DNA of 64,000 nt, from the NCBI RefSeq assembly GCF_019049105.1, contig NZ_JAHQZR010000002.1, positions 186,001 to 250,000 of the forward strand, written 5' to 3'. Shown here one piece after another: positions 1 to 8,955 of the stretch. Positions within the stretch are counted from its first letter, which is position 1. Every line of letters starts with the position of its first letter. The stretch comes from Leucobacter chinensis (GTDB lineage: Bacteria > Actinomycetota > Actinomycetes > Actinomycetales > Microbacteriaceae). The notes under the pieces are model-generated. The model had not been told where the DNA came from. It was given only the letters and a program-made list of their open reading frames with translations, and did no database searches. Position numbers and translations under genes: made by a program.

Positions 1-697
1 AGTGGGCATTGGCCGAACGGAGGCTTCCCGCGATCGTGCCACCGACAAGGTTCTTGCGAATGTTGAGCTGTTCCATCTCGTGCGCGGTCGTACGCAGACG
101 ACGTTCGAGCAGTTCTTTGGGAATGAGAATCTCAGCAACGACGTTCTTGCCGCGACCCCAGATGCCATTGACCGCAGAGGTCTTCTTATCGGTGCACAGG
201 TTGCCCGAAATCGACCCGTAGTGCAGGTGCGGCTGGTCACGCAGAATCGCGTCCATAAGCTTCTCAGAGGCAAGCGTGACCATGTTGTGGCCGGCCGCGT
301 CTCCCGTCGTGAATTCAAAGCGCACGAAGAGCAGGTTGCCCACGATTTCGGTGTTGATACGGATGAGCTTTGCAAAGCGGCTCGTCTCGGTCACAACCTG
401 CGCGAGTTGCTCCTCGCTCGCGGTGATGCGCTGAGCAGCCTCATAAGCGACCGCAGCCGTTCCGCATTCAAAGAGCACCGAACGGGTCATACGCTCGTCA
501 ACAAGGGTGCACTGAATGCCGCCCTCAACGAGGGTCGAAACGTGTGCACCGCGCCTCACCGATGGCCACAGGGTGGTTTCATAGGTAGCGAGAGGAACCT
601 CTTGCTCGCCCTGAAACACGTTGCCACCGATACGAATGGGCCCGAGCCACCGAAGTGGCACCGGGGCAAATAACTGCTCTGGTTCATCAACCGTCAT
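1..697 (-). CDS. hmgR: HMG-CoA reductase, class I-like (3' part cut by window edge)
   Basis: Reduces HMG-CoA to mevalonate, the committed step of the mevalonate pathway. The 232 residues visible, read from ATG at 697, carry the family signatures: WPSVRRGA, the FTTGDAAGHNM segment around residue 130, and SGNLCTDKK near residue 167 with the catalytic lysine, then RGKNVVAE and NIRKNLVG. From memory it resembles the actinobacterial enzyme of the Streptomyces CL190 mevalonate cluster (about 350 residues), so roughly one third, including the C-terminal catalytic histidine region, lies outside the window. The start overlaps the end of fni by 11 nt, so the two are co-translated. An open frame on the opposite strand here is only a shadow. 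Confidence 0.93.
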   Translation of the reverse strand, partial: MTVDEPEQLFAPVPLRWLGPIRIGGNVFQGEQEVPLATYETTLWPSVRRGAHVSTLVEGGIQCTLVDERMTRSVLFECGTAAVAYEAAQRITASEEQLAQVVTETSRFAKLIRINTEIVGNLLFVRFEFTTGDAAGHNMVTLASEKLMDAILRDQPHLHYGSISGNLCTDKKTSAVNGIWGRGKNVVAEILIPKELLERRLRTTAHEMEQLNIRKNLVGGTIAGSLRSANAH

Positions 698-1799
698 GCA
701 AGCTCCTACGTTTGTGCGCGCCACGCTGGGCATAGTGAGTAATATCGATTCCCCTGAGTCGTGCGAACTCCGCAACACCACCGGTGATGAGCAGGTCGCT
801 CCGCAGTAAATCGCTCGGGCGCGCCGCGCCGGTGAGCGCTTGAATCGCACGGAGCTGTGCATTCCAGCGGTGGATCTCTGCAATGAGAGCCGCCTCACCT
901 TCTCGCTGCAAAACATGAAGAAAGCCTCCCGCGACCCCGACGGCGACACTGCCCAGGCTGAGCGCCTTGGCAACGTCGAGTGGGCCGCGTACTCCCCCGG
1001 ACGCCAAAACCGTGACGCTCTCGCGCTCGGCGGTCTCGGCAACGTCTACGAGGCAGTTTGCGGTGCTCTGCCCCCACGAGAGGAGGGCTGAGTAGTCGTT
1101 CTGGTCGCGGCGCGAGTTTTCGATCGCGGCAAAGTTCGTGCCCCCTCGCCCGCTGACGTCGACGTAACGCACACCAAGGGCGGCGAGCTGCGCAACGGTC
1201 TCGGCACTCAGACCGAACCCGACCTCTTTGACGACCACGGGAACGCCCACAGCGGTCACGATCGCCGCGATGTTGTCGGTCCAGTGGCCAAAGCATCGGT
1301 CGCCCTCGGGCATCACGATCTCTTGAGCGCTGTTGACGTGAATCTGTAGGGCGTTCGCCTCGACCGCGTCGACCACACGACGCGCATCAGCGACGGTTGC
1401 GTTTGCGCTGAGGTTCGCGAACACGAAGCCGTTGGGGTTGAGCTTGCGCAGCGAGGTGAAGGTCGAGGCCGAGGTCTCGTCTTTCAAGAGGTGACTCATC
1501 GAACCCGAAGCGATTGCGGTTCCGGTCTCGGCGACAACGCGCGCGAGCGACTCGTTGATGCGGCCGGTCGATGCTGATCCGCCCGTCATAGCATTGATGT
1601 AAATGGGACTTGCCCATGAGTTGTCGAAGATCTGGGTCTCGGTTGTCACCGAGTCGAAGTCGGCCGCGGCAAGCGCATGATGCATAAACGTGACGTCGTC
1701 AAAGTCGCCCGGCTGCTGGCGAGCATCGGCTTGTTCAGTCGCGAGTCGCACGTGATCGTCTTTTCGGGAGGCTGAAGTCGTCACACTTGCGTGATTCAT
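687..1799 (-). CDS. fni: Type 2 isopentenyl-diphosphate delta-isomerase (FMN-dependent)
   Basis: Interconverts IPP and DMAPP using reduced FMN; cytosolic. At 370 residues it has the usual length of type 2 enzymes. Visible family features are an N-terminal HHAL segment near residue 41, SPIYINAMTGG around residue 64, the INSAQE-like HVNSAQEIVMPEGD stretch, VVVKEVGFG, and DVSGRGGTNFA, followed by a LASGGVRGPLDVAKAL phosphate-binding loop. The start ATG at 1799 overlaps the stop of pmk in an ATGA tetranucleotide, and its stop lies inside hmgR. It is the fourth gene of the mevalonate operon and provides DMAPP, so the operon itself can supply both isoprenoid building blocks. Confidence 0.95.
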   Translation of the reverse strand: MNHASVTTSASRKDDHVRLATEQADARQQPGDFDDVTFMHHALAAADFDSVTTETQIFDNSWASPIYINAMTGGSASTGRINESLARVVAETGTAIASGSMSHLLKDETSASTFTSLRKLNPNGFVFANLSANATVADARRVVDAVEANALQIHVNSAQEIVMPEGDRCFGHWTDNIAAIVTAVGVPVVVKEVGFGLSAETVAQLAALGVRYVDVSGRGGTNFAAIENSRRDQNDYSALLSWGQSTANCLVDVAETAERESVTVLASGGVRGPLDVAKALSLGSVAVGVAGGFLHVLQREGEAALIAEIHRWNAQLRAIQALTGAARPSDLLRSDLLITGGVAEFARLRGIDITHYAQRGAHKRRSLHDG

Positions 1800-2884
1800 C
1801 GGGACTCCTCCTGAAGATAGGCCGAGAGGCTAAGCTCGGTGATGTCTGCTTTGTGCCACTCACTCTTCATTCTATGGAGTTCTCTATGCCTCTCGCACAT
1901 TACAACGCCGCAGTCACCGCCGCCGGCTCCCGAAGGTTTGGCAATAGCCCCCTCGTTCTCGGCGATTTCACGCAGTTTTCGAAGCTTCATCGTCTCAATA
2001 CCCCCGCCGCCTCGGGCGTCGTACCCGAGCAGCGCGTCGCGTGAAGCGGCATAGGCTTGAAGAATCGCTTCGGCGTCATCGCGTTCAACCGCTCGGGTGA
2101 GATCGTCAACCGCCGCCCGTGACTCGGTGAGAAATTGCTCGCGTGATGCCGCATCATAACGCTGCTCGGCGACGAGGGTGTCGGTGTCAGCCGGGCTGCC
2201 GGTCCAGCCAACCACCCACTGCACCGATCGAGGCACGGGCAATCTCGTCAATTCGAGTCCTGACCAGTCTGCCTCGAGCGTTGCCACGAGGCCGCGCTCT
2301 GTGAGCATTGTGGCGAGCTCTTCTCGGTCTGGGGCCACATACCGCACCCAGCCTCCGAGCGTGCTCGTTGCAAGATCACCGCCAGACGCGCGAGGCGAAA
2401 ATCTAAGCGTGATGAGAAGGGCAACGCGGTAGCGCTCTTCATCGCTGAGTTCGAGGCCCCAGGCCTGAGCGAGTGCCTGCACGAGCGCCACGGTAACGGC
2501 GCCACTCGATCCGAGCCCGAATTTGGTGCCGTGCGCGTCGACGAGCTCGCTCGCAATGGTGAGGTCAAGCGCTCGGGGAGCGCGGTTCCGTGCCCGCGCG
2601 AGCTCTGCGGTGCGCACGAGCGTCTCAGAAACAAGGTCTGGCATTCGCTCGGCTTCGGAATCGGCAAAGTGAATCTCGCCGTCGTCATTCGTGCCCCAGC
2701 GAAGCGGATCTGCGTAGTGAGTCGAGTGTACGCTTCCCCACGCTCCGGCTTCTCGCGTGGTCACTTCTGTAACATCGACGTGCATGAGCCGATCGACCGC
2801 CATGAGAAGCGCGGGTTGCCCTGGGGTAACCACCGCGTGTTCCCCGGCGAGGTAGAGCTTGCCCGGGGCCGAATAGCGGGTCAT
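1796..2884 (-). CDS. Phosphomevalonate kinase (GHMP family)
   Basis: Phosphorylates 5-phosphomevalonate to the diphosphate. The 362-residue product starts at ATG 2884 (MTRYSAPGKLYLAGEH), which overlaps the mvaD stop as ATGA. A longer frame upstream exists, but its extra 28 residues do not look like this family. GHMP motifs are clear: APGKLYLAGEHAVV at the N-terminus, the ATP-binding loop FGLGSSGAVTVAL around residue 115, and the C-terminal PSGAGGGDCGV loop near residue 332. The third gene of the mevalonate operon, coupled on both sides by 4-nt overlaps. The symbol used in the literature varies (pmk, mvaK2). Confidence 0.93.
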   Translation of the reverse strand: MTRYSAPGKLYLAGEHAVVTPGQPALLMAVDRLMHVDVTEVTTREAGAWGSVHSTHYADPLRWGTNDDGEIHFADSEAERMPDLVSETLVRTAELARARNRAPRALDLTIASELVDAHGTKFGLGSSGAVTVALVQALAQAWGLELSDEERYRVALLITLRFSPRASGGDLATSTLGGWVRYVAPDREELATMLTERGLVATLEADWSGLELTRLPVPRSVQWVVGWTGSPADTDTLVAEQRYDAASREQFLTESRAAVDDLTRAVERDDAEAILQAYAASRDALLGYDARGGGGIETMKLRKLREIAENEGAIAKPSGAGGGDCGVVMCERHRELHRMKSEWHKADITELSLSAYLQEESR

Positions 2885-3855
2885 GCCACCGCAGCTTCGG
2901 TGAGATGGGCGCCAGCCCCAATGCGAGAAGTGAGCGTTGCCGCTTGGGGAAAACGCTCTGACAGCCAAGCGTGAACATCGTCGAGCTCGGCCACCGTCGT
3001 GAGTACCTTGATGTTGGGGCCCGCGTCAGCGGTCGCGTAGGCGGTCAGGCCTTCATTTCTCAGTTCAGCCACCGCGTCAAGCACGGTGAAGCTTTCGCCC
3101 GTGAGGTAGCGAATCGGCGGCACCGCGCCCAGCATCGAGGCGTGCATGCGCATCGTGCTGAGTTCGGTGAGCTGGCCGAGCTCAGCAAGTTCGCCCTCAG
3201 CAACGGCCGCCATGGCCTGTTCGACGAGTCGTTGATTCGAGGTGACCCAGCCTTCGTAAAAGGGTGAGGTCTCGATCGTTCTCGTCATACCCACTCGTGA
3301 AGAAATCGCCTTTTGCGCCGCGCTCAGCTGAACGATAACGAGGGCGAGTTCAGGGCCGTTCCAGTCGATTGATTCGGCATACGAGGTGAGGTCGTCGTGC
3401 CCCCGATGCCAGCGCACCATGCCTCCGAATACTGATCGTGAGGCTGAGCCCGAGCCGAGTCTCGCGAGACGAGAAATGCCCGTCGCGTCGAGACCGAGCG
3501 CATACGCATTGTTGACCGCGGTCGCGAGTGCGGCGAAACCCGCCGCTGAAGAAGCGAGCCCCGCTGCCGTAGCGATCGTGTTGGTCGAGGTGATTGAGGC
3601 CGCTCTTCGGTCTCCTGAGAGCTCTCTGGCCCGGTCGAGCACACGGCGCATGCGCATCGTTTCGGCTTCGGTGAGCTGTCGACCGTTGAGCACGATGGTA
3701 TCGAGTTCGTCATCGCTCAGTTCAACCGTGGTGGTCGTCGGAAAACCGTCGAGCGTCAGTGAAATGCTGTCGGTTGCTGGAAGAATGAGCTCCTCGTCAA
3801 CCTTGCCCCAGTACTTAATAAGAGCAATGTTTGGCTGCGCGATTGCGGTGCTCAT
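2881..3855 (-). CDS. mvaD: Diphosphomevalonate decarboxylase
   Basis: ATP-dependent decarboxylation of mevalonate 5-diphosphate to IPP. The 324-residue protein begins MSTAIAQPNIALIKYWGK, the classic decarboxylase N-terminus; this fixes the start at 3855, overlapping the mvk stop as ATGA, and rejects an upstream in-frame extension of 35 Arg-rich residues. The P-loop-like TAAGLASSAAGFAALA segment sits near residue 100, the SGSASRSVFGG motif with the substrate-contacting serine and arginine near residue 135, and TADAGPNIKVL with the catalytic aspartate near residue 280. Length and motifs are complete, with no sign of damage. Confidence 0.95.
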   Translation of the reverse strand: MSTAIAQPNIALIKYWGKVDEELILPATDSISLTLDGFPTTTTVELSDDELDTIVLNGRQLTEAETMRMRRVLDRARELSGDRRAASITSTNTIATAAGLASSAAGFAALATAVNNAYALGLDATGISRLARLGSGSASRSVFGGMVRWHRGHDDLTSYAESIDWNGPELALVIVQLSAAQKAISSRVGMTRTIETSPFYEGWVTSNQRLVEQAMAAVAEGELAELGQLTELSTMRMHASMLGAVPPIRYLTGESFTVLDAVAELRNEGLTAYATADAGPNIKVLTTVAELDDVHAWLSERFPQAATLTSRIGAGAHLTEAAVA

Positions 3856-4814
3856 GCTTGCTCCTTGTGCACTGGCCAGACGTTTTTCGCCCCCGCGCTC
3901 AGGAGCGCGTTGCTCACCGTGTGCTCGTCTCGTTCTGAACCGACGAGGGCGACCATGCAACCGCCAAGCCCCCCGCCGGTGAGCTTGGCGCCGAGCGCGC
4001 CCGCGTCTTTACTCGCGTTCACGAGTGATTCGAGTGGATCAGCGCTCACGCCGAGTTCCCTCAGAATCTCGTGGTTGCGATCCATCTTCGCGCCGAGCCG
4101 TTCATGATTGCCCTCTGCAAGATCGGTTCCGGCGTCTTGCGCGAGTTGCGCGGCCTCGGCCAGCAGGGCTTCGACACGAGGTGGGTTCTCATCGCGCAGG
4201 GCTCGAACACGGCGCACCGCTTCTGCGGTGTGCCCTACGATGCCGGTGTCGGCGACGAGCAGCCGCGGCTCGCTGAGTACGCGCAAGGGCTTAGCCTCGC
4301 CTTTTTCGAACCAGATCGGCCCCGCCTCGGTTGTCGCGTAGGCATCAAGTCCGCTCGGGGTACCATGAGCTACCCGTTCGACCGACTGCACGAGTTCAAA
4401 ACGTTCGTCACGACTCAGTTCACGTCCGTACGCACGCGAAACCGCCTGGGCGATCGCGCCCGCAACCGCTGCGCTTGACCCGAGACCGCGAGCGGGAGGA
4501 ATGAGCCCGCTCACTCGCACCTCAATACCGTTCGGAGCTTCTTCAAGAAACTCGAGCGTGTTGCTCAGCGCGATCTCTGAAAGCTTGCGCTCAAGTTCGA
4601 CGGTTTGAGCCGTCTCGCGGTCGAGCGAGTGAAACGGGGTGATCACCCGGTGCCCTTCTCCCGAGACCGTTACCTTGGCCTCAAGCTCGAGCGAAAGCAC
4701 CGGAAACGCGATGGCGGGTTTGCCGTAAACAACCGAGTGCTCGCCAAGCACGATGACCTTCGCGTGAGTCTTGCCGCTGCCCGCAGGGGCCGCCTGAATA
4801 GTGTGCGTTTGCAT
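3852..4814 (-). CDS. mvk: Mevalonate kinase (GHMP family)
   Basis: Phosphorylates mevalonate; first enzyme after HMG-CoA reductase. 320 residues, with the GHMP N-terminal KVIVLGEHSVVYGKPAIAFP, the ATP loop PPARGLGSSAAVAGAI near residue 107 and the C-terminal KLTGGGLGGCMVAL near residue 280. The ATG at 4814 follows the stop of the topoisomerase gene by only 8 nt and has an AGG-type ribosome site, so the mevalonate operon could be read from the topoisomerase transcript. No promoter was recognised between them. It is the first gene of a five-gene run in the order mvk, mvaD, pmk, fni, hmgR. No polyprenyl synthase gene precedes it in this window, unlike the Streptomyces CL190 cluster. Confidence 0.95.
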   Translation of the reverse strand: MQTHTIQAAPAGSGKTHAKVIVLGEHSVVYGKPAIAFPVLSLELEAKVTVSGEGHRVITPFHSLDRETAQTVELERKLSEIALSNTLEFLEEAPNGIEVRVSGLIPPARGLGSSAAVAGAIAQAVSRAYGRELSRDERFELVQSVERVAHGTPSGLDAYATTEAGPIWFEKGEAKPLRVLSEPRLLVADTGIVGHTAEAVRRVRALRDENPPRVEALLAEAAQLAQDAGTDLAEGNHERLGAKMDRNHEILRELGVSADPLESLVNASKDAGALGAKLTGGGLGGCMVALVGSERDEHTVSNALLSAGAKNVWPVHKEQA

Positions 4815-4822
4815 GATCCTGC

Positions 4823-6898
4823 CTACGCGTCGATTCGCTCTTGGTCGAGGTCGTCGGCGTGGTCGATAATAAATTCTTTTCGAGGGGCCACCTCGTTGCC
4901 CATGAGGAGCTCAAAAACGCGCGACGCTTGCTGTGCGTCAGCAACGCCAACGCGTCGCAGCGTGCGCTTGTCGCGATCCATGGTCGTCTCGGCCAGCTGA
5001 TCAGCGTCCATCTCACCGAGACCCTTGTATCGCTGAATTGGCTCCTGGTACTTCTTGCCTCGCTTCTTGAGGTCTTTCAAGAGCACCTCGAGTTCGCGCT
5101 CACTGTAGGTGTAAATAAGGTCGTTCGGTTTACGCCCGCTATTTTGCACGACCACCCGGTGAAGCGGCGGAACCGCCGCAAACACACGCCCTGCCTCGAG
5201 CATGGGTCGCATGTACCGGAAGAAGAGGGTGAGCAGGAGCGTTCGAATGTGCGCTCCGTCGACGTCGGCGTCGCTCATGAGGATCACTCGCCCGTACCTG
5301 GCCGCGTCAAGGTCGAAGTCGCGACCAGAGCCGGCACCGATCACCTTGATGATCGCGCTGCACTCAGCGTTCGACAGCATGTCGGCGAGTGAGGCTTTCT
5401 GCACGTTGAGAATCTTGCCGCGAATGGGCAGCAGAGCCTGAAACTCGCTGTCACGAGCGGGGCGCGCCGTACCGAGGGCGCTGTCACCCTCGACGATGAA
5501 GAGCTCGGTGCCCTCAACGTCTCGCGAACGGCAGTCAATGAGTTTGGCTGGCAAACTCGAGCTTTCAAGCGACGATTTGCGCCGCTGCGTGTCGCGCTGC
5601 GCACGAAGCGAGATGCGCGACTTCATCTCTGAAACCATCTTCTCGAGCAACAGCGCACACTGAGCCTTATCGGTTCGTTTCGCCGATTCGAAGAGTGTTG
5701 AGAGATGGTTCGTCAGCTGTTTTTGCACGATCGAACGGATCGCTGCCGTGCCCAAGACCTCTTTCGTCTGCCCTTCGAATTGGGGTTCGGGAAAGCGCAC
5801 CGTCACTACTGCGGTGAGGCCCGCGAGCAGATCGTCTTTTTCTGGCTTATCGCTGCCGGCTTTCAACCGGCGAGCGTTTTTCTCGATCTCTTTGCGGAAG
5901 AATCGCACGAGGCCTTGCTCAAAACCGGCAAGGTGCGTGCCGCCCTTCGGCGTCGCGATAATGTTCACGAAGCTTCGAATTTCGGTCTCGTAGCCAGTAC
6001 CCCAGCGCAGTGCGATGTCGACCTCGCACTCTCGCTCGACCTCTTGCAGGTCCATGTGGCCCGTCGCTTCGTTGAGCACGGGAATCTTCTCACTGAAGGT
6101 ATCTGAACCGGTCACGCGCCAGACGTCGGTCACCGGGCCGTCAACGGCGAGGTACTCGACAAACTCAGAGATGCCGCCATCGAACTTGAAGCTGTCAACC
6201 ACCGGTTCTTCACCGCGCTCGTCAGCGATAATAATCTCGAGCCCCGGCACAAGAAATGCGGTCTGTCGTGCACGCTCTTTGAGCGCGTCAAGCTCGAACT
6301 GCGCGGTCGGCAGGAAGATTTCTGGGTCGGCCCAATAGCGAACTCTGGTGCCGGTAACGCCCTTCTTTACCTTGCCCTTCGCAGTGAGCTTTGATGCATC
6401 AGTGAAGGGTGAGAAAGCACTCGTCGGCTCGTCACCGGCGAAGGTACCCGGCTCGCCGTGCCGAAACGACATGCCCCAACTCTTACCGTCGCGGTCAACT
6501 TCAACGTCGAGCCTTGCGGAAAGTGCGTTCACGACCGAAGCACCGACGCCGTGCAGACCACCCGAACTCGAGTAGCCACCCCCGCCGAATTTGCCTCCGG
6601 CGTGCAGCTTGGTGAATACGAGCTCGACGCCAGAGAGCCCCGATTTGGGTTCAATGTCGACGGGAACGCCACGCCCCTCGTCGGTGACGGTCACGCTCCC
6701 ATCAGCGTGAAGACGCACCTCAATACGATCGCCGTAGCCGCCGAGCGCCTCATCAACCGAGTTATCAATAATTTCCCAGAGGCAGTGCATGAGGCCGCGC
6801 GAATCGGTCGACCCGATATACATACCGGGTCGTTTGCGAACCGCTTCGAGCCCCTCGAGCACGGTTAGGTGTCGCGCGGAATAGCTTGATTCAGCCAC
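4823..6898 (-). CDS. parE: DNA topoisomerase IV / gyrase-type subunit B
   Basis: ATPase subunit of a type IIA topoisomerase that passes DNA duplexes during replication and decatenation. The 691 residues contain the GHKL fold: EIIDNSVDEALGG (N-box, near residue 46), DEGRGVP, the LHAGGKFGG and GGLHGVGASVVNALS lid, then the Toprim metal site EGDSALG near residue 450, DADVDGAHIRTLLL, and the C-terminal QRYKGLGEMDADQL. The GTG start at 6898 has AAAGG upstream. Its position next to sigA rather than dnaA/recF argues for the actinobacterial second copy (ParE-like) and not replication-origin gyrB. Which partner A subunit it uses cannot be seen here. Confidence 0.88.
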   Translation of the reverse strand: MAESSYSARHLTVLEGLEAVRKRPGMYIGSTDSRGLMHCLWEIIDNSVDEALGGYGDRIEVRLHADGSVTVTDEGRGVPVDIEPKSGLSGVELVFTKLHAGGKFGGGGYSSSGGLHGVGASVVNALSARLDVEVDRDGKSWGMSFRHGEPGTFAGDEPTSAFSPFTDASKLTAKGKVKKGVTGTRVRYWADPEIFLPTAQFELDALKERARQTAFLVPGLEIIIADERGEEPVVDSFKFDGGISEFVEYLAVDGPVTDVWRVTGSDTFSEKIPVLNEATGHMDLQEVERECEVDIALRWGTGYETEIRSFVNIIATPKGGTHLAGFEQGLVRFFRKEIEKNARRLKAGSDKPEKDDLLAGLTAVVTVRFPEPQFEGQTKEVLGTAAIRSIVQKQLTNHLSTLFESAKRTDKAQCALLLEKMVSEMKSRISLRAQRDTQRRKSSLESSSLPAKLIDCRSRDVEGTELFIVEGDSALGTARPARDSEFQALLPIRGKILNVQKASLADMLSNAECSAIIKVIGAGSGRDFDLDAARYGRVILMSDADVDGAHIRTLLLTLFFRYMRPMLEAGRVFAAVPPLHRVVVQNSGRKPNDLIYTYSERELEVLLKDLKKRGKKYQEPIQRYKGLGEMDADQLAETTMDRDKRTLRRVGVADAQQASRVFELLMGNEVAPRKEFIIDHADDLDQERIDA

Positions 6899-7077
6899 AT
6901 TAGTACCTTTCTGAGACTATCCACATAGCGTACTTCACACCCCAGACATCTCTGCACAGGCGAGCGGCGAGTATCGCGCGAAGCAGTACGCTCCCCGCGA
7001 AATACACCACGTTATTCTCATATCTATAGGTTTTCTGTGCTTGGATAGGGTCACACACAAGAGGAGGGAGTTCGATC

Positions 7078-7326
7078 ATGACTACAACAGAACAACCCAC
7101 GATGGAGCACACCGGCGTTGAAACTGCGACCGATGATGCGCAGCTTGCGACGCGCACGCTCAGTGGCCTCGATCGCTGTGACAGCTGCGGGGCGCAGGCT
7201 TACGTGCGCGCGATGCTCGGCGGAAGCGAGCTCCTCTTCTGCGGCCATCACGCCAAACAGCATGAAGCAAAGCTCAAATCAATTGCAGACTTCTGGCACG
7301 ACGAGACGCACAAGCTCGAATCGTAA
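7078..7326 (+). CDS. DUF7455-type small cysteine/histidine protein
   Basis: An 82-residue soluble protein with a CDSCG motif near residue 35 and a CGHHAKQHE motif near residue 58, a pattern expected for a single zinc-binding site. The family is common in actinobacteria beside the principal sigma factor, but I know of no proven function. The start is firm: GAGGAGGGAG lies just upstream of ATG 7078. It is transcribed toward sigA and separated from it by a bidirectional terminator. The name rests on the length, the cysteine pattern and the neighbourhood. Confidence 0.8.
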   Translation: MTTTEQPTMEHTGVETATDDAQLATRTLSGLDRCDSCGAQAYVRAMLGGSELLFCGHHAKQHEAKLKSIADFWHDETHKLES

Positions 7327-7370
7327 CGAGACGCATCACTCGGTTATCGCCACGGTGCGATGATCAGCAA

Positions 7371-7404
7371 AAAGGGCCTGGCCGGTAAAACGACCAGGCC
7401 CTTT
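7371..7404. terminator. Bidirectional intrinsic terminator between DUF7455 gene and sigA
   Basis: A perfect 11-bp inverted repeat, AAAGGGCCTGG at 7371-7381 and its complement at 7394-7404, with a 12-nt loop. T-rich bases on one side and A-rich on the other fit termination of both convergent genes. Confidence 0.85.
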
Positions 7405-7421
7405 CTCTGTGCCCCGAGTTA

Positions 7422-8771
7422 CTACTCGAGGTAATCTTTCAACTGCTGTGAGCGTGACGGGTGGCGCAGCTTCGCCATCGTCTTCGACTCAATCTGACGA
7501 ATACGTTCACGGGTCACTCCGAAGGTGTCACCGATCTGGTCGAGCGTTTTCGGCATCCCGTCACCCAGGCCGAAACGCATGCGGATCACGCCCGCCTCAC
7601 GCTCCGAGAGCGAGTCAAGCAGCGACTCCAGCTGTTGCTGCAACATCGTAAATCCAACCGCGTCGGCTGGAACAACCGCCTCGGTGTCTTCGATGAGGTC
7701 GCCGAATTCGCTATCGCCGTCTTCACCAAGCGGAGTGTGCAGCGAAATGGGCTCGCGGCCATATTTCTGCACCTCAATGACCTTTTCAGGGGTCATATCG
7801 AGCTCCTGGCTCAACTCTTCAGGGGTTGGTTCACGACCAAGGTCCTGGAGCATCTGGCGCTGTACGCGCGCGAGCTTGTTGATGACCTCAACCATGTGCA
7901 CAGGAATACGAATCGTGCGGGCCTGGTCAGCCATTGCCCTCGTAATCGCCTGACGAATCCACCAGGTTGCGTAGGTCGAGAACTTAAAGCCCTTGGTGTA
8001 GTCAAACTTCTCAACCGCTCGAATGAGGCCGAGGTTTCCCTCTTGAATGAGGTCGAGGAACTGCATACCGCGGCCCGTGTAGCGCTTCGCGAGCGAAACA
8101 ACGAGTCGCAGGTTGGCACCGAGCAGGTGGCTCTTCGCCTTGCGGCCATCACGAGCAACCCACTTCAGCTCACGCGTGAGCTTCTTCGAAAGATCTGGCT
8201 CGGTTGCGAGCTTCTCTTCGGCAAAGAGTCCAGCTTCGATACGCATCGCAAGCTCAACTTCTTCAGCCGCGTTCAGAAGTGCGACCTTACCGATCTGTTT
8301 GAGGTAATCCTTCACCGGGTCGGCGGTTGCTCCTGGGATCGCCGTCGTAACGGTGGGAACATCGACCTCATCAGATGCCTTCAGAACAATGGCACCGGTA
8401 GGCAGCGGCTCAACCGACTCGGGTTTTGCCTTCTCTTCAGTCTCGGCTTCTTCTTCGTCGCTCGCATCGAGGTCTTCGTCAACCTCGGTGCCTTCGGCGT
8501 CATCTTCAAGCTCTTCGAACTCTTCAGCCTCTGCAGCCTTCTTCGACTTAGTAGTCTTCGGCTTCGCTTTCGCGGCAGGAGCCTTCTTTGCGGCGGGTTT
8601 CTTCGCTGCAGGCTTCTTCTCTGCCTTCTCTTCGGCTGCCTTTTGTGTTGCGGTGGCTGTTGTTTTCTTTGCCGCGGTCGTCTTCTTTGCCGCGGTCGTG
8701 GTGGTCTTCTTAGCCGTGGTCTTCTTGGCGGGGGTCTCTTCAGACACCTTCGCTGAGGTTTCAGTGGCCAC
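7422..8771 (-). CDS. sigA: Principal RNA polymerase sigma factor (RpoD/SigA/HrdB type)
   Basis: Directs RNA polymerase to housekeeping promoters. 449 residues: a low-complexity Lys/Ala/Thr N-terminus (about 1-80), an acidic stretch (about 85-115), then region 1.2 ([16 protein letters not shown]), region 2 ([38 protein letters not shown], with the -10-reading [11 protein letters not shown]), region 3 and a complete region 4.2 helix-turn-helix ([20 protein letters not shown]). The basic N-terminal tail is typical of actinobacterial principal sigma factors. The GTG at 8771 is the upstream-most start; the repetitive tail makes the exact start uncertain. It converges on the DUF7455 gene. Confidence 0.96.
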   Translation of the reverse strand: MATETSAKVSEETPAKKTTAKKTTTTAAKKTTAAKKTTATATQKAAEEKAEKKPAAKKPAAKKAPAAKAKPKTTKSKKAAEAEEFEELEDDAEGTEVDEDLDASDEEEAETEEKAKPESVEPLPTGAIVLKASDEVDVPTVTTAIPGATADPVKDYLKQIGKVALLNAAEEVELAMRIEAGLFAEEKLATEPDLSKKLTRELKWVARDGRKAKSHLLGANLRLVVSLAKRYTGRGMQFLDLIQEGNLGLIRAVEKFDYTKGFKFSTYATWWIRQAITRAMADQARTIRIPVHMVEVINKLARVQRQMLQDLGREPTPEELSQELDMTPEKVIEVQKYGREPISLHTPLGEDGDSEFGDLIEDTEAVVPADAVGFTMLQQQLESLLDSLSEREAGVIRMRFGLGDGMPKTLDQIGDTFGVTRERIRQIESKTMAKLRHPSRSQQLKDYLE

Positions 8772-8897
8772 GCAGCCGCCTCTCTGTGTTAGTACGTGCC
8801 AAGCGCTTCACCGTAGACCAGCGAAACGCGCATAAACTCCTAAAGCCCGTGTCAAGTCTGGTGTTTTTCAACAGCAGTTGGCACAGGTTTCCCTTTC

Positions 8898-8903
8898 ATT
8901 ATA
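8898..8903 (-). promoter_or_regulatory. Candidate sigA promoter -10 element
   Basis: On the minus strand a consensus TATAAT lies 127 nt upstream of the sigA start; no good -35 was found at 16-18 bp. A TTGACA hexamer occurs separately on the same strand at 8850-8855, but its only -10-like partner (TATGCG) is 15 bp away. Low-certainty call for the 184-nt gap between sigA and the PAC2 gene. Confidence 0.35.
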
Positions 8904-8955
8904 GCCGAGAAAGCTTGAAGACCCCGTGACGGCTCACAGGGAGCGTGACCGAGTG

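Noticed and set aside
2-673. A 223-codon open frame on the plus strand
   Set aside because: The opposite strand encodes HMG-CoA reductase with its catalytic motifs, so this frame is a shadow.
7461-8756. A 431-codon open frame opposite sigA
   Set aside because: SigA motifs are complete on the minus strand; the long antisense frame results from high GC and the repetitive tail.
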